Positions 20,506 to 30,915 of a stretch of 64,000 nucleotides of DNA are shown in pieces (the stretch's first letter is position 1; each line of letters begins with the position of its first letter). This DNA comes from Eupeodes corollae (taxonomy: Eukaryota; Arthropoda; Insecta; Diptera; Syrphidae), in the NCBI RefSeq assembly GCF_945859685.1, contig NC_079149.1:64374991-64438990 (forward strand). The letters run 5' to 3'. Under the pieces are notes generated by a model, which saw only the letters and a list, made by a program, of their open reading frames with translations, did not search any database and had not been told where the DNA came from. Position numbers and translations under genes: made by a program.

Positions 20506-20786
20506 AGGTAGTACCCGTGACATGATAGTTAGTGTGTTGGACTGTCATGCCAGAGGTCTTGGGTTCAATCACTGCCTGTGCCATTCACGGGTACTACCTC
20601 TTGCGAGGAATTGACAAAGCCTCCAAAAGAAATTCTTGTCAGATTAGCCGTTCGGATTCAGGTTAAAACCGTAGGTGCCCTCCATCCCTGACAATAGTAC
20701 TCGCACACAGGAATGGTTGAGAGTTTTAAGTTACTAGGCCCTGGTTCCCATTGGACTGTTCTGCCATCTAGTTTTATTTACTTTAT
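20506..20786 (+). mobile_element. tRNA-type SINE with intact target duplications
   Basis: The 5' part contains an RNA polymerase III A-box-like word (TAGTTAGTGTGTTGG, about 20527-20541) and, about 30 bases on, a B-box-like word (GGGTTCAATC, about 20562-20571). This is the tRNA promoter layout. The body is less AT-rich than its surroundings and ends in a T/A-rich tail. Identical 10-bp words GATTGCCAAA sit at 20496-20505 and 20787-20796, marking the insertion. It has no open frame, so it depends on a LINE for movement. I cannot name the family or the parent tRNA. Confidence 0.88.
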
Positions 20787-20796
20787 GATTGCCAAA
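20787..20796. repeat. SINE target-site duplication, right copy
   Basis: GATTGCCAAA, identical to 20496-20505. Confidence 0.85.
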
Positions 20797-21077
20797 CTTC
20801 GCGATTTTTCTTGAGTATGTCAATTTCACTAAAATGATGCCTCTACACTAAAATTGTCAAGCATACAATTTGAAAAATTTTGTCTCAACAATTTTTGTAT
20901 ACGCGTAAACGAAACCCTAATTTTACTGTAAAACATGGAATGTTTTGAACTTATCTTAACCGAAGCTTTTCTGCCTTTGAACTAGTATACAAAATTAAAT
21001 AAAGACAAAACGACAAGGCTCATTCATTAACACTAAAATGATGTGAAACTTCTGTATTGCAAGTTTATCTAAATATA

Positions 21078-22557
21078 CAGTGCATCAATTTCAAATTCGT
21101 ACCTCTTCTATTAAAACTTTGAATGTTCTCCTGATCTTAAATGACTTGAAGTAGGACATTAATAACACATGCATGTTAAGTTTGTATTCATGGTTGATAT
21201 ATTTTAGCAAATTTTCTTAGTTGGTAAAAATCATTTACTAAGTAAATGCTAAAATGATAAAAACTACTACAAAACTAAGTCAATTTTGAATTCGTACGCT
21301 TTGTTCTAAGTTGCCAAGCAGCTTGAATTTCCCTTGCATTTTCAATAAAATGCGTTTTGTTAAATTATTTAAAATATTCTAAAGTTATTTAGAATTTTTA
21401 AAAGCGTTTTAGTCAATTTGTCTCAGAATTTAACAACCATGGCAAGTGAAACCTCTAAAGAACTTCGAGAACTCATCGTAAAATACCACCAAAAAAAGGT
21501 TAATCATATAAACAGATTTTATCTTTAGTTAATCGAGCTAAATCAGCGATTAAAAGTATTGTTAACCGGTTTGCCAAGGAAAAAAAGATTGAAAACTTGA
21601 CTCGCAATACGACAAGAACTATTTGCACACAGAACAAGAGGATTAATGTACGTGAAATAATTAAAAATACAAAGCATAATACACCAAAATTGGCACAGAA
21701 TCTTCGCCAATACGTGGAAAAGCAAATTTGCACTGAAACGTTGCGGAATTGTATACGGGAACATGGTTTCAACGGAAACCAAAAGACCATTTATTAGTCA
21801 TGTCAACAGAACCAAACGGCTTGTATTCGCCAAAGAATACCAAGCAAAAGACTTTGACTTCTGGAAAACGGTTATTTTCACAGATGAGTCAAAGTTACAC
21901 ATTCATGGCTCGGATGGCAGACAAATGGTTTCGCGTAAGCCAAATGCTATATACCTTCCCCAAAAACATGCTGGTGGGTCGGAAATGGTGTGGGTTTTTT
22001 TTTTGGAAAACTGTACATAATTGAAGGAAATATGGATCACAAGGTCTACATCGATGTCCTGAAGACGAATTTAAAAGATAGTGCTGCACAAATGGGTCTA
22101 GAAACCACCCCACAATCACCAGACATTAATCCGATAGAGAATTTATGGGACGAACGGGTACGCAGAATCCGCAAATAAGAACAAAAAAGACTTTAAGGAG
22201 AAAATTCTCTATGAATGGACACAAATAACTTCGGAAACAAATAAGGTCAATGCCGAGACGATTGAAACAAATAAGGTCAATGCCGAAACTATTAAAGCCA
22301 AAATTTTTGACTGATTATTTCCAAAAGTTATGTCACAAACTATTAAAGCCAAATTTTTTGACTGATTAAAACAGAGTACGAATACGAAATTAACCCAGTA
22401 TTACTGTAGTTTTTTGTATTCTTCAAACTTTTCAAGAAAAATGAATTGTACCAACTATAGAAATTCTATAAAATATATCAACCATGAATTTACTTAATTT
22501 GCACTTGGTTATTCAAATTTTGTATTGAAGGGGTACGAATATGAAATTGATACACTG
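21078..22557 (+). mobile_element. Tc1-like transposon, 1480 bp, ends intact
   Basis: The left end CAGTGCATCAATTTCAAATT and following bases (21078-21103) and the right end (22532-22557) are inverted repeats with 24 of 26 matches. Flanking TA dinucleotides lie at 21076-21077 and 22558-22559. The transposase lies on the plus strand from 21439. The length is near that of a normal Tc1-like element, so this is close to a full copy apart from a deletion inside the gene. Confidence 0.92.
21439..22320 (+). pseudogene. Tc1-like transposase, frameshifted, second catalytic Asp deleted
   Basis: Reading starts at ATG 21439 (MASETSKELRELIVKYHQKK). It continues after a frameshift through AKSAIKSIVNRFAKEKKIEN and the second helix-turn-helix to HGFNG near 21775. 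A third frame carries the catalytic first Asp in VIFTDESKLHIHGSDGRQM (about 21870-21920). Another frame carries IIEGNMDHKVYIDVLKTNL and then MGLETTPQSPDINPIENLWD (22095-22152), which has the catalytic Glu. The stretch between these, which normally holds the QQDNDPKH motif with the second Asp, is missing. Near the end, words around ACAAATAAGGTCAATGCCGA and around ACTATTAAAGCCAAA are each locally duplicated. The enzyme is certainly inactive. Confidence 0.88.
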
Positions 22558-22890
22558 TATGAGGGACCTGGTTGTTGATTCCATACCAATAAACGTTGTA
22601 CAGGCTACAATCTGCATCAGTTAATAAATTGAAAAAATGTTTAAAAGTCCTTGATTAAAACTCAATTGCATTCTACTGAAACCATACCGGACCAGCAATT
22701 AAACACGTTTTGGCAGCTTTTCCTGCGTTGTTTAGTTTTGATTGCTAGTTTACCCCGTGAGCCCTAGTTTATTATTACAAGAATTCTTGCGCCTTAAATA
22801 ATTCTCTTTTTCAAAATTCAAAAGTAAAACTTAAATCAGAAGAAAAACTACGTTTGAATCAATTATTGCTTTTCATTTTTAAAAAGAAGT
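22558..22890. other. Intergenic AT-rich stretch
   Basis: Nothing recognised beyond low-complexity sequence. Confidence 0.5.
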
Positions 22891-22897
22891 GACTTAC

Positions 22898-22979
22898 GAC
22901 TTTGTGAATGTTCCGCATTTTTACCACTCTTGCAGGTGTAGGAATACCGAGCATCCGTAGCGTCATTTATTATTGCCAT
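22898..22979 (-). CDS. Possible first coding exon of an unidentified minus-strand gene
   Basis: On the minus strand an ATG at 22979-22977 in good context (ACCAATGG) opens 27 codons, starting MAIINDATDARYSYTCKSGK. It ends at a strong donor GTC|GTAAGTC. The stretch is visibly less AT-rich than its surroundings. I found no second exon downstream toward unc-5 that I could join, and I do not recognise the peptide. It may be a real exon of a gene converging on unc-5, a relic, or chance. Confidence 0.25.
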
Positions 22980-22984
22980 TGGTT

Positions 22985-24300
22985 CGTCTTGTGACTCTCG
23001 TTTACTTTCCACATTTTTGTTTGTTATAAATTAACATGTTGATACAAAAATGCCCGTTTGATGTTTTACGTTAAAAATTAAAAATTGTAAATAACTAGTG
23101 TATATATAAAACATATTTTCTTATAAACTCCACTGCCAAATCCAAATGTGACCCGTTTGTTTGAATCTACAAATTAATTTATATTTTATATACGATTAAA
23201 TGAAATTGATTTTTTAGTGTATTTATGTATTATCGTAAAAATTACTGTCATAAACATAAGCCAAAAAAAAAACAAATATTTTCTCGTACACATGTTTAAA
23301 AGAAAAATGTATGTATTGTAAAATTTGTATTAAGATCTGCTAAATATTAATTTGTTACGTCATTTTCCAAATTTGTTGAATTATTTTTACTGGTTAGGTC
23401 CCAGACAACAAAAAGTGCATTAGTGCTGTTATATTATAACGAATTTGTTCAATTAGCAGCCCTCGTTATATATCATTTCATTTAAACGACACCGTTTTAT
23501 ATATATTTTTTAAATTTAATTAGTACTTAAGTCCATATTATTTTACATTTTTTTTTATTATCAACTCTTAATTTCAATTAACTTTTTTAATTTCCTGTAA
23601 ACTTGAGGTGATTTGATACCGAAATCAATGCATTTATTTATTTTTTATATGTATTCAAAACTTGTACATTAAATGTAAAAGGAAAACTATTGAAATGTGT
23701 AATGATTTTGGAAAGTCTTCTGTATCCGCTCAATCCAAAATCTTATTCAATTCCAATACCACATTTAAATTATCGCAACGATCCTTTTCGAATTTATTTA
23801 GCTAAAACGATCAAAAGCTAGTTACATGCTAAAACTATTATCTCCATAATATAAGCTGATTAATTTACATCACATTAATAATAAACTACAATATTTATTT
23901 TACTCAATAAAATATATCTGCCTTATTTAGTTAATAAATCTCACAGCTCAAATTTATATAATTTGCTAAACTAAAGGTTTTCGGAGATCATCTTAAATGC
24001 TCATTTACATGCTAAATTCATTAATTTTAAATATAACATTTATTTTTGATAGTAGATACTATGTATTTTACACGAATGTACAAAACTGTTTGAACAAAAT
24101 TATGAGAAATAATACAACGAAATTATTACAACACTATTTATAAAATACTGTGTATTGATATATTATGTTTTAACAATATAAGAATATAAAATAAATAAAA
24201 GTAGGTTTTGTTAAATATAACTGATCAAAATGTGTTTCTTTTAAAATTGTATTTGGCTCTTTAAATAATATGACTTAATAGATAGAATATATAATACAAT
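22985..24300. other. Intergenic AT-rich DNA
   Basis: No open frame, RNA gene or repeat pair was recognised. Many poly(A)/poly(T) and TATA-type stretches occur. Confidence 0.55.
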
Positions 24301-24303
24301 TAG

Positions 24304-24452
24304 GGAAGAGACTTCGAAAAGCTGAAAGAAATGTTGAATGTTGCCGTGGGGAGTTAAATGCAAAATCAGTTCATGGAGAAGAAAACAAATGGCTAAAAGG
24401 TTCCATAAAGTTGATAGAATCGGAAGCAGCTGTTGAAAAATTAAAAAAGAAA
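24304..24452 (+). CDS. Exon-like charged stretch, unknown gene
   Basis: Between a TTAG and an AAA|GTAAAA word lie 49 open codons with the composition of a coiled coil (KRLRKAERNVECCRGELNAK, later ESEAAVEKLKKK). The base composition is richer in G than the flanks. The acceptor lacks a good pyrimidine tract and the donor is weak. No partner exon was found before the Harbinger element at 24703. It could be a lone exon of a host gene interrupted by transposons, or debris. Confidence 0.25.
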
Positions 24453-25029
24453 GTAAAAGTAATTTTTTTTATTTATTCGCATTCCAAAAAACAAAAAGAC
24501 CAAAAGAGCCTAATAAAACACAATTAATAAGTATTAAAAAAGAATTGGACAAACACATACAACAATAAGAAAGTGAATCGTTCAATGTTTTGAACAAAGC
24601 TACTAAAAATAAAAATAATTGGTAAATACAGATTAAGACGATAAGAGACATTCTTTTTAGAAAAAGAAGTAATATCAATTATATAAAACTAAGCTTAATA
24701 CACCTATTATGGTTGGCGAATCGAACGTTTGAAGTGAGATATTTTCTTTAGCGAACTAACACATTCGACGTACTACGGTTGGCGAACTTTACAATTCGAT
24801 TTCGAAATTCAGTGCTACCATACAACAAAAAAAATTAATTACAAATAAGAGTCAACACATGAAATTTCAAAAAAAAAAAACTGTTCATTAATTGATAATT
24901 TTCATATTTAATAAAATTACAATATAAACCAAAATGATAAGCAACATAGATTTGTTTTTTTTTGAAGAAAACGAAATGTGTTGGAAATCCCTAATCATCT
25001 TTAAGTAGAAAAATATTTTGTGCTGGAAG

Positions 25030-26075
25030 TTCTTTTAATTCTAATTAGTTCCTTAAGTTTCAGATCATACTTTCGACTGAATAAGGAAGCGTTTGTATTC
25101 GTATTAAACAAGTTAAAAATGCAAGCACCTCCTTTATCCCTGCTATACTAAAATTATCTTCTGCCCTTAATTTTTTTGATAGCGGGAGTTATCAGAGCAG
25201 CGTAGGAAAAGATTTTTACTTAGGCCTGTCACAATCCTCGGTTTCCTTAGTAGTAAAAGATGTTGTATGTGTAATTGGAGGCAAATTATGTCCAACCTGG
25301 ATCAGTCTCAACATGTAATCCAATGCGAAACAAAACGCACGAAACTACTTTTTTTTTAACGGCCAGGTTACTAGGAGAAATAGGATGTGTTGACGGAACC
25401 CATACATATATGAATCATTCCTCCGATTGAGTTGCGTCATCAGTATCTTAGCAGGAAAGTATATTACAGTTTAAACGCAATGATAGTGAGTTTTTTCCTC
25501 GAGAGAAGCTTTTGGTTTTGAATGCAAGTTTTTAAGTCGTGTGACCATAAAATGTGGATTCGTTATGTTGACGCAAGATATCCTGGATCAACCCATGATT
25601 CCTTTGTATGGAATTGCAGTAATCTTAAGTCAGTTCTTGAAACGTGGTACCAAAGAGGAGAATGTTCAATGTTACTAAGTAGTATTTTATATTTTTATTT
25701 CGCCGTTTCAACACTTTTTAATTTAAGGAGACGCCGCGCCGGTTAACCACTATCGTTTTGTTTGATTATTCCTTTCAGAAACGTAAGTTCTGGTTCAAGG
25801 CAGTCTTTATTCAATAAGCAACAACAAGAAAGGACTATTGGCGTTCTTAAGAGTTGATTTCGCTGTGTTTTAAATGAAAGGAAAATGAATTACGCTCCTT
25901 CAAAAGCAAAACAAATTCATGTATTCATGCTGTGCCTTGAATAACATTTGTATAAAATACCGAGTTACAGATCCCGAAATTGTAGAAGAGGAAATAAACT
26001 TTACAAACAGAAGGAATACAACTCGAAACTTCAAGTAGTGCAGAAGCCGAACGTAGAAGAAATTAAATAATGGAA
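25030..26075 (+). pseudogene. Harbinger nuclease (HARBI1-like) relic
   Basis: Plus-strand frame pieces in order: FRSYFRLNKEAFVFVLNKLK, FLGLSQ-type text rendered here as YLGLSQSSVSLVV, then EIGCVDGTHTYM with the first catalytic Asp (about 25377-25412). Next come DHKMWIRYVDARYPGSTHDS with the second Asp region (25534-25593), GSTHDSFVWN, and QQQERTIGVLKS with the acidic C-terminal catalytic region and RFRCVLNERKMNYAP. Several frameshifts, stops and a deletion after the second motif make it inactive. Residue roles come from knowledge of the HARBI1 family. Confidence 0.85.
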
Positions 26076-26228
26076 TCTCTGTAAATAAAAAAACATAACA
26101 TTGGGATTCAATTCAAAATATATATTTAATTTAAAAATTAATTCTTAACTCTTTATTCACAGGAAAAGAGGAATAGAATTTATTCATAACTATAATATAA
26201 GAAAAAGTACAAGAAAATAAACATTATT

Positions 26229-27050
26229 TTAATTTTTTAAATTAACTTTAAGCATCTCCAATTCGTGCTTTTTCGTTTCCATTTCCAAATATTCAACATG
26301 GCCACGGTTTTCATCAAAATTTTCTTTTTCTTTCCTTTTTCTGATGCTTTTAATACAGCAAGCTTCTCTCTTTAGATTTCGTAACTTTTTCTTGAAAATC
26401 TGGCGATTTCGGACAGAAAACTTAGCTTTTCTTTTTCGATTTTTACCAACTCTGTCTGTGTTACAGTTTGGCCTTGTAACAAGCGAAGCTTTCATTTTCA
26501 GAATTTTTATTTGTTGTGGTTCTTTTAATTGGTGGTGGTGGTAATTGGTTGCTTATCGGCTTCACCAAAGTCTTTTTCATTGAGCACTTCAATGTCTTGT
26601 AAGCCGATTAATAAGTCCTCTGAAATTTTAGCTAGATGAACCAAAGCACATACATACCTTCTGGCCTTACAGCTTGTTCAAGTCCATCCACAGTTTGTTA
26701 AGGAAACTTGAGAGTATTTACCCCCACCAGTTGCCACCCCTTCCGCTTTATTCATTGCAAGTTTTCTTTTGATTTAAAAGAATAAAAGTTTTATTGGGAA
26801 AGTTTTTTTTTTCAAACTCACATTACCTTGTGCCATTCTTTTCCATCGCGAGTAGGTGGCCCAAGTGAGTTGAGGGTAGTAGCAAATCGGTCCCAATATT
26901 CCTTTTGGTTTTTTTTTTGGAAGAACCAAATTCTCAAACACCTCTCGCTAGATTTGGGTTGGATTCCATCAGTTCGACTAGCTTTTCGAACTGATATATA
27001 TTAGTTCTCTTGCAGCTGAATAAAAATCCATTGATTCATGTTATTTTATA
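26229..27050 (-). pseudogene. Harbinger accessory protein with Myb/SANT-like domain, relic
   Basis: Minus-strand pieces from about 27050 down: QFEKLVELMESNPNLARG near 26945-26990, a YWDRFAT-like and GPPTR-like Myb/SANT stretch near 26850-26900, LVHLAKISEDLLIGLQDIEV near 26590-26650, and a basic coiled-coil tail of 88 codons at 26229-26495. In Harbinger elements this second protein helps the nuclease enter the nucleus and bind the ends. Frame breaks separate the pieces. Confidence 0.7.
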
Positions 27051-27329
27051 AAAGAAATTAAATAAACATATGAGCTAACATTGTTTTATTTTGCGATATT
27101 TCTTTTATATAAGCTTATGTATAAGTTCTCACACAATATGAACTTTCGAAAAAATAATAACATGAATGACGTTCAAATAAACGAACATTCGATAACGACA
27201 ATAGAGTTAGATCAATCTTCGATAAATGTATGACATTTAAGTCGAATCAACGGTTCTCAATTCGCGAACGGTAATACAAATTCCTCAAACTGATACGTTT
27301 TTTCTTTCGACTCGCTAATGGTTATAGGG

Positions 27330-27685
27330 GTATAACTAATGTTTTTTAAATAGGATTAAAACAATTTCACTCGATTTTCAATTTAAATCACGAGTTAATT
27401 TCACTTGATTGTTTTAACTTTAGCACACTCTTTATCACTCTTCATAAATTGAGAAAAAGAAAATCAACAAAATTAAAAAATGGGTAATGTTGTATTTATT
27501 TCAATTGTTAAATCAAATGTTCGAATTGCTTTGCACCCAGTGAATATCTTCAACTTTTAATAAATGATAGTTTAATGCTGCTCCTAAATTCAGATCGGTA
27601 ATTCACATAGTCTTGATACGCCTTCGGAACTCCTCTATTTTTTTGTATGTTTTTCGCAAAAAAAAAAAAACAAATTGATTCGGGT
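27330..27685. other. AT-rich spacer
   Basis: Between the Harbinger right end and the start of LINE coding similarity. No gene was seen; part may be LINE 5' sequence. Confidence 0.45.
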
Positions 27686-30600
27686 CTAAGTTGTTGTTGC
27701 CTCAGATCTAGCTTCCAATAGTGACACCGTTACAGGAACTGTAATAAACAACGTCATCCCTATCAAAGCTGTCTCCAAACCAAAAATAATTTTTATATCT
27801 CGTCTGGACCCAGTTACTACGCCAGAAGATATAACTTCCCACTTAGTATCTACCAAGAGCATACCTTCCAGCTCATCTATCAGGTGTACTAAGATCATTA
27901 AACCCAAAAGCTTTGTTTCCTCTTTTAAATTAATAACGAATCCCACTTACTTTGATTATATTTGCAACCCAAATATGTACTCAAAGTCAAAAACAGGGTG
28001 TTTATTTGAAAAACAAATCAAAAAACTTAACAGGCTTGCGCTCTTTTACCAAAACGTAAGGGGACTTCGTAGCAAGACTACTGACATTTTTCTTAACTCC
28101 CAATCATTTCCACACGACGTATTCGTTTTGACAGAAACGTGGTTTAATTCAAGCTTTTCCGACACAGAACTTTTAAGTCAAGAGTTCGAAGTTTACAGAA
28201 ACGATCGTCGTGTAATGCAAAGGATTTAGGTGGAGGTGCTCTCATAGCGGTAAAAAATACATATTTCTCTTCTTCTGTATCTTTTCCATTTGTATTATCA
28301 ATTGAACTGGTATGTGTAAAGATAATGGTACAAACTAAGACTTTTTTCATTTTAAACGTTTACATTCCTCCAAAAAGTTTGGAGTTTGTTTGTAACGATC
28401 TCTCCTTGGCATTAAACTATCTTATAAATTTGTCCGGCTCTGACACCAATATCTTACTTTTAGGTGAATTTAATTTACCACACATTGACTGGATTCCATC
28501 CGAAGACGAATCCTGCCTTGAAGCCTCTCCTTCTTCTTCACAAATGGAACTATCTCTTCTTGATAAAGTCCTTCTTACTGACTTACAGCAAACAAGCTGT
28601 ATTAAAAACTCAAAAAATCGAATTCTCGATTTAGTCTTTTCTTCTGACGCTATTAGTACTCGTGTTCTAGAATCTAGATTAGGAATTATTACTAATATTG
28701 ACAAATATCACCCCCCTTTGGACATTTTTTTTACTTAAGTAATCACCTTACTAATCACAGTAATTCTTTTGATTGCTTATATAATTTTGATTTCAGAAGA
28801 ACCAATTTCCAGCAGTTGTCTGAAGATTTAACCATTTCTGGAATTGCTGATACATTAGCATTTTCTAACATTGACGAAGCAGTTTCAAATTTTTATAGGA
28901 TCCTTAATTATTGTTTTGAAAAAAATGTACCGATAAAGAAATCAAGAAATACAAACTTTAGCCATCCTTGGTACACGAAAGAATTGCGTTTACTGCGTAA
29001 CAAAAGAAATAAGGCATGGAAAACGTATCTCAAAACTCTGTCTTCAGTCAACTTCTCTTTTTATGTTGAACTCTTTAACCAATTTAAATCTCTTTCTAAT
29101 TTTGTATATGCTTGTTATGTTACTGATATGGGCACCTCTTTGTAAGAGAATCCTAAAAAGAAAAAATCAGATGCCTTTCCAGTTAACTTCACTTACAAGA
29201 ACCTTTCGTTAGATAAAACTTTTGATACCTATCTGTAACGCTTTCGCATCGAATTTCCGTGAGTCATTTGTTAATAGCCCTCAAGAAGTTGATGAAGTAT
29301 ATTTTCATAATCTTCACACTTTTTCGCAAACTAGCTGTAGTCACATACCTGTGCTACAGAGTACGGTCCTTGATCTTTTATTTGCGTTGAATGATGACTG
29401 CTCAGCCGGTCCTGATGGTATTCCCCCGATAGTACTAAAAAAGTGTAATAATGCCCCTTAGGTTTTTATTCAAACTTTCTCTAAGAACAGGCAAATTTCC
29501 CAGTATATGAAAGAAGTCATTTCTAACACAAATTTTCAAGAAAGGTAACAAGTCGGATATAAGCAACTATAGGCCCATTTCAAAGCTTTCTTGCATTCCT
29601 AAAGTATTTGAACAAGTAGTTTGTGAAAGCGTAGCATATTTTAGTAAAAATATCATTTGCGAACAGCAACATGGTTTTGTGAAAAAAAGATCAACCGTTA
29701 CTAATCTCCTCACATTCTCAAACATATGTTCAAACGCTTTAGAACAAGGTTATGAAGTTCACTGTGTATACACTGACTTTTCTAAAGCTTTTGACCAACT
29801 TAGCCACGGAATTATTTTATTTAAACTTAAGGCACTTGAAAACAGATCCTACGAGGTAAAATTTAGAAATTATCATTCTGAACCTTTTGTTGCTCAATCT
29901 GGGGTTCCCCAGGAAAGCCATCTTGGCCCTTTTCTGTTCTTCCTGTCTATTAACGATGTATCATCATGTCTACGGTCGAGTGACTTTGGCTGACGATATG
30001 AAGATTTTCAAAATCATAAAGTCCACCCATGATCGTATTCTTTTACAAGTCGACATTGATAGTTTCACATTTTGGTGTGGGAAAAATAGCCTTTTACTCA
30101 ACCCTTTAAAATGCTAGACTATAACTTTCACTAAAAAACTAATCAGTAACGTGTTTGACTACTGTATATCGCAGCAAAAACTCTATCGTGTCCCCACATT
30201 TAAAGATTTAGGTGTACATTTCTGTTCCAACTTAGAGTTTACACATCACATTAATTTTATTGTTAATAAGGCATGTTCTATGCTTGGTTTTATAAAACGC
30301 TGGGCAAAGGAGTTCAATGATCCCTACGTTACTCTTTCTTTGTATAATTGCCATGTTCGTCCTCATCTTGAATATGCATCGCAGGTATGGACTCCCTATT
30401 ACGAAATTCATTGAATCAATTCAACATAATTTCATTCGCTTTGCCCTAAAAGGTCTTCCTTGGGAAGATCCCTATGATCTGCCTCCCTATGAACATCATA
30501 TTCTACTTCTTCTAATGCAATCTCTCCATCAAAGGCGTGTTAATAATGACTTAGTATTTTTTCATCAACTCATTAATGGTGAAATTGATGCACCTTATTT

Positions 30601-30897
30601 GCTATCTTGTGTACATTTGTATTACCGGGGCGGAACTCATCACCTGCGCACATTTGATTTTATACATATTGACTTTCATAGAACTAACTATTGGAAGAAT
30701 GAAGCTTTAAGTCCAATGAGCATTTTATATAACTTAAAGTGTTCATCGATAGATTTAAATTTAAATAAGGTGGGATTAAAATCATTGTTTAGAACCAGTG
30801 CTCTACTATCGTAAACGTTCTCATTTTATTTTTTGTTCTGTAATAGTTAAATCATTGAATAATTGAATAATAATTGAATAATTGAATAATAATAATA
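27686..30897 (+). mobile_element. Nearly full-length CR1/Jockey-type LINE
   Basis: The C-terminus of an ORF1-like protein (FISRLDPVTTPEDITSHLVS, about 27788-27850) is followed by endonuclease, linker, reverse transcriptase and a C-terminal region. It ends in a short tandem tail built from ATTGAATAAT words (30853-30893). About 3.2 kb in all, which is close to complete except for most of ORF1. Orientation is plus. Stops and frameshifts are spread through it. Confidence 0.85.
27980..30814 (+). pseudogene. LINE ORF2: endonuclease plus reverse transcriptase, broken
   Basis: Endonuclease: YQNVRGLRSKTTDIF (28040), VLTETWFNSSF (28124), then LLLGEFNLPHIDWIP (28457; GDFN box with Glu in place of Asp), and a decayed SDH box rendered DKYHPP (28700). 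Linker: HPWYTKELRLLRNKRNKAWK (28968). Reverse transcriptase: DDCSAGPDGIPPIVLKKC (29394), HGFVKKRSTVTNLLTF (29668), then YTDFSKAFDQLSHGIILFKL (29769; block A), SGVPQESHLGPFLFF (29899), and an ADDMKIFK box (about 29991; YADD region with the first residue lost). C-terminus: HVRPHLEYASQVWTPYYEIH (30354) and DPYDLPPYEHH (30470). At least six frame breaks; inactive. Confidence 0.88.
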
Positions 30898-30915
30898 GTA
30901 ATTATTCAATGGTTA
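30850..30915. repeat. LINE 3' tail and neighbouring inverted word
   Basis: ATTGAATAAT is repeated in tandem at 30853-30893 and is followed by ATTATTCAAT at 30901-30910, so the region can fold back. Short tandem tails are known at CR1-type 3' ends. Confidence 0.6.

Larger units (their letters stand above)
24703..27329 (+). mobile_element. PIF/Harbinger DNA transposon with two opposed genes
   Basis: The ends CCTATTATGGTTGGCGAATC (from 24703) and the complement of 27307-27329 pair at about 17 of 23 positions, sharing CCTAT and GCGA-TCGAA. Further subterminal words such as GGTTGGCGAA and TTCGCGAACGG recur in inverted order. Inside are a nuclease gene on the plus strand and a Myb/SANT-like gene on the minus strand, the standard two-gene layout of the superfamily. 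Both genes are broken. Confidence 0.8.

Noticed and set aside
20527..20600. A true tRNA gene
   Set aside because: A-box and B-box words are present but no cloverleaf could be drawn, the body continues for 280 bp, and it is flanked by target duplications. A SINE fits better.
21500..22119. Several overlapping minus-strand frames
   Set aside because: They are shadows of the Tc1-like transposase on the plus strand.
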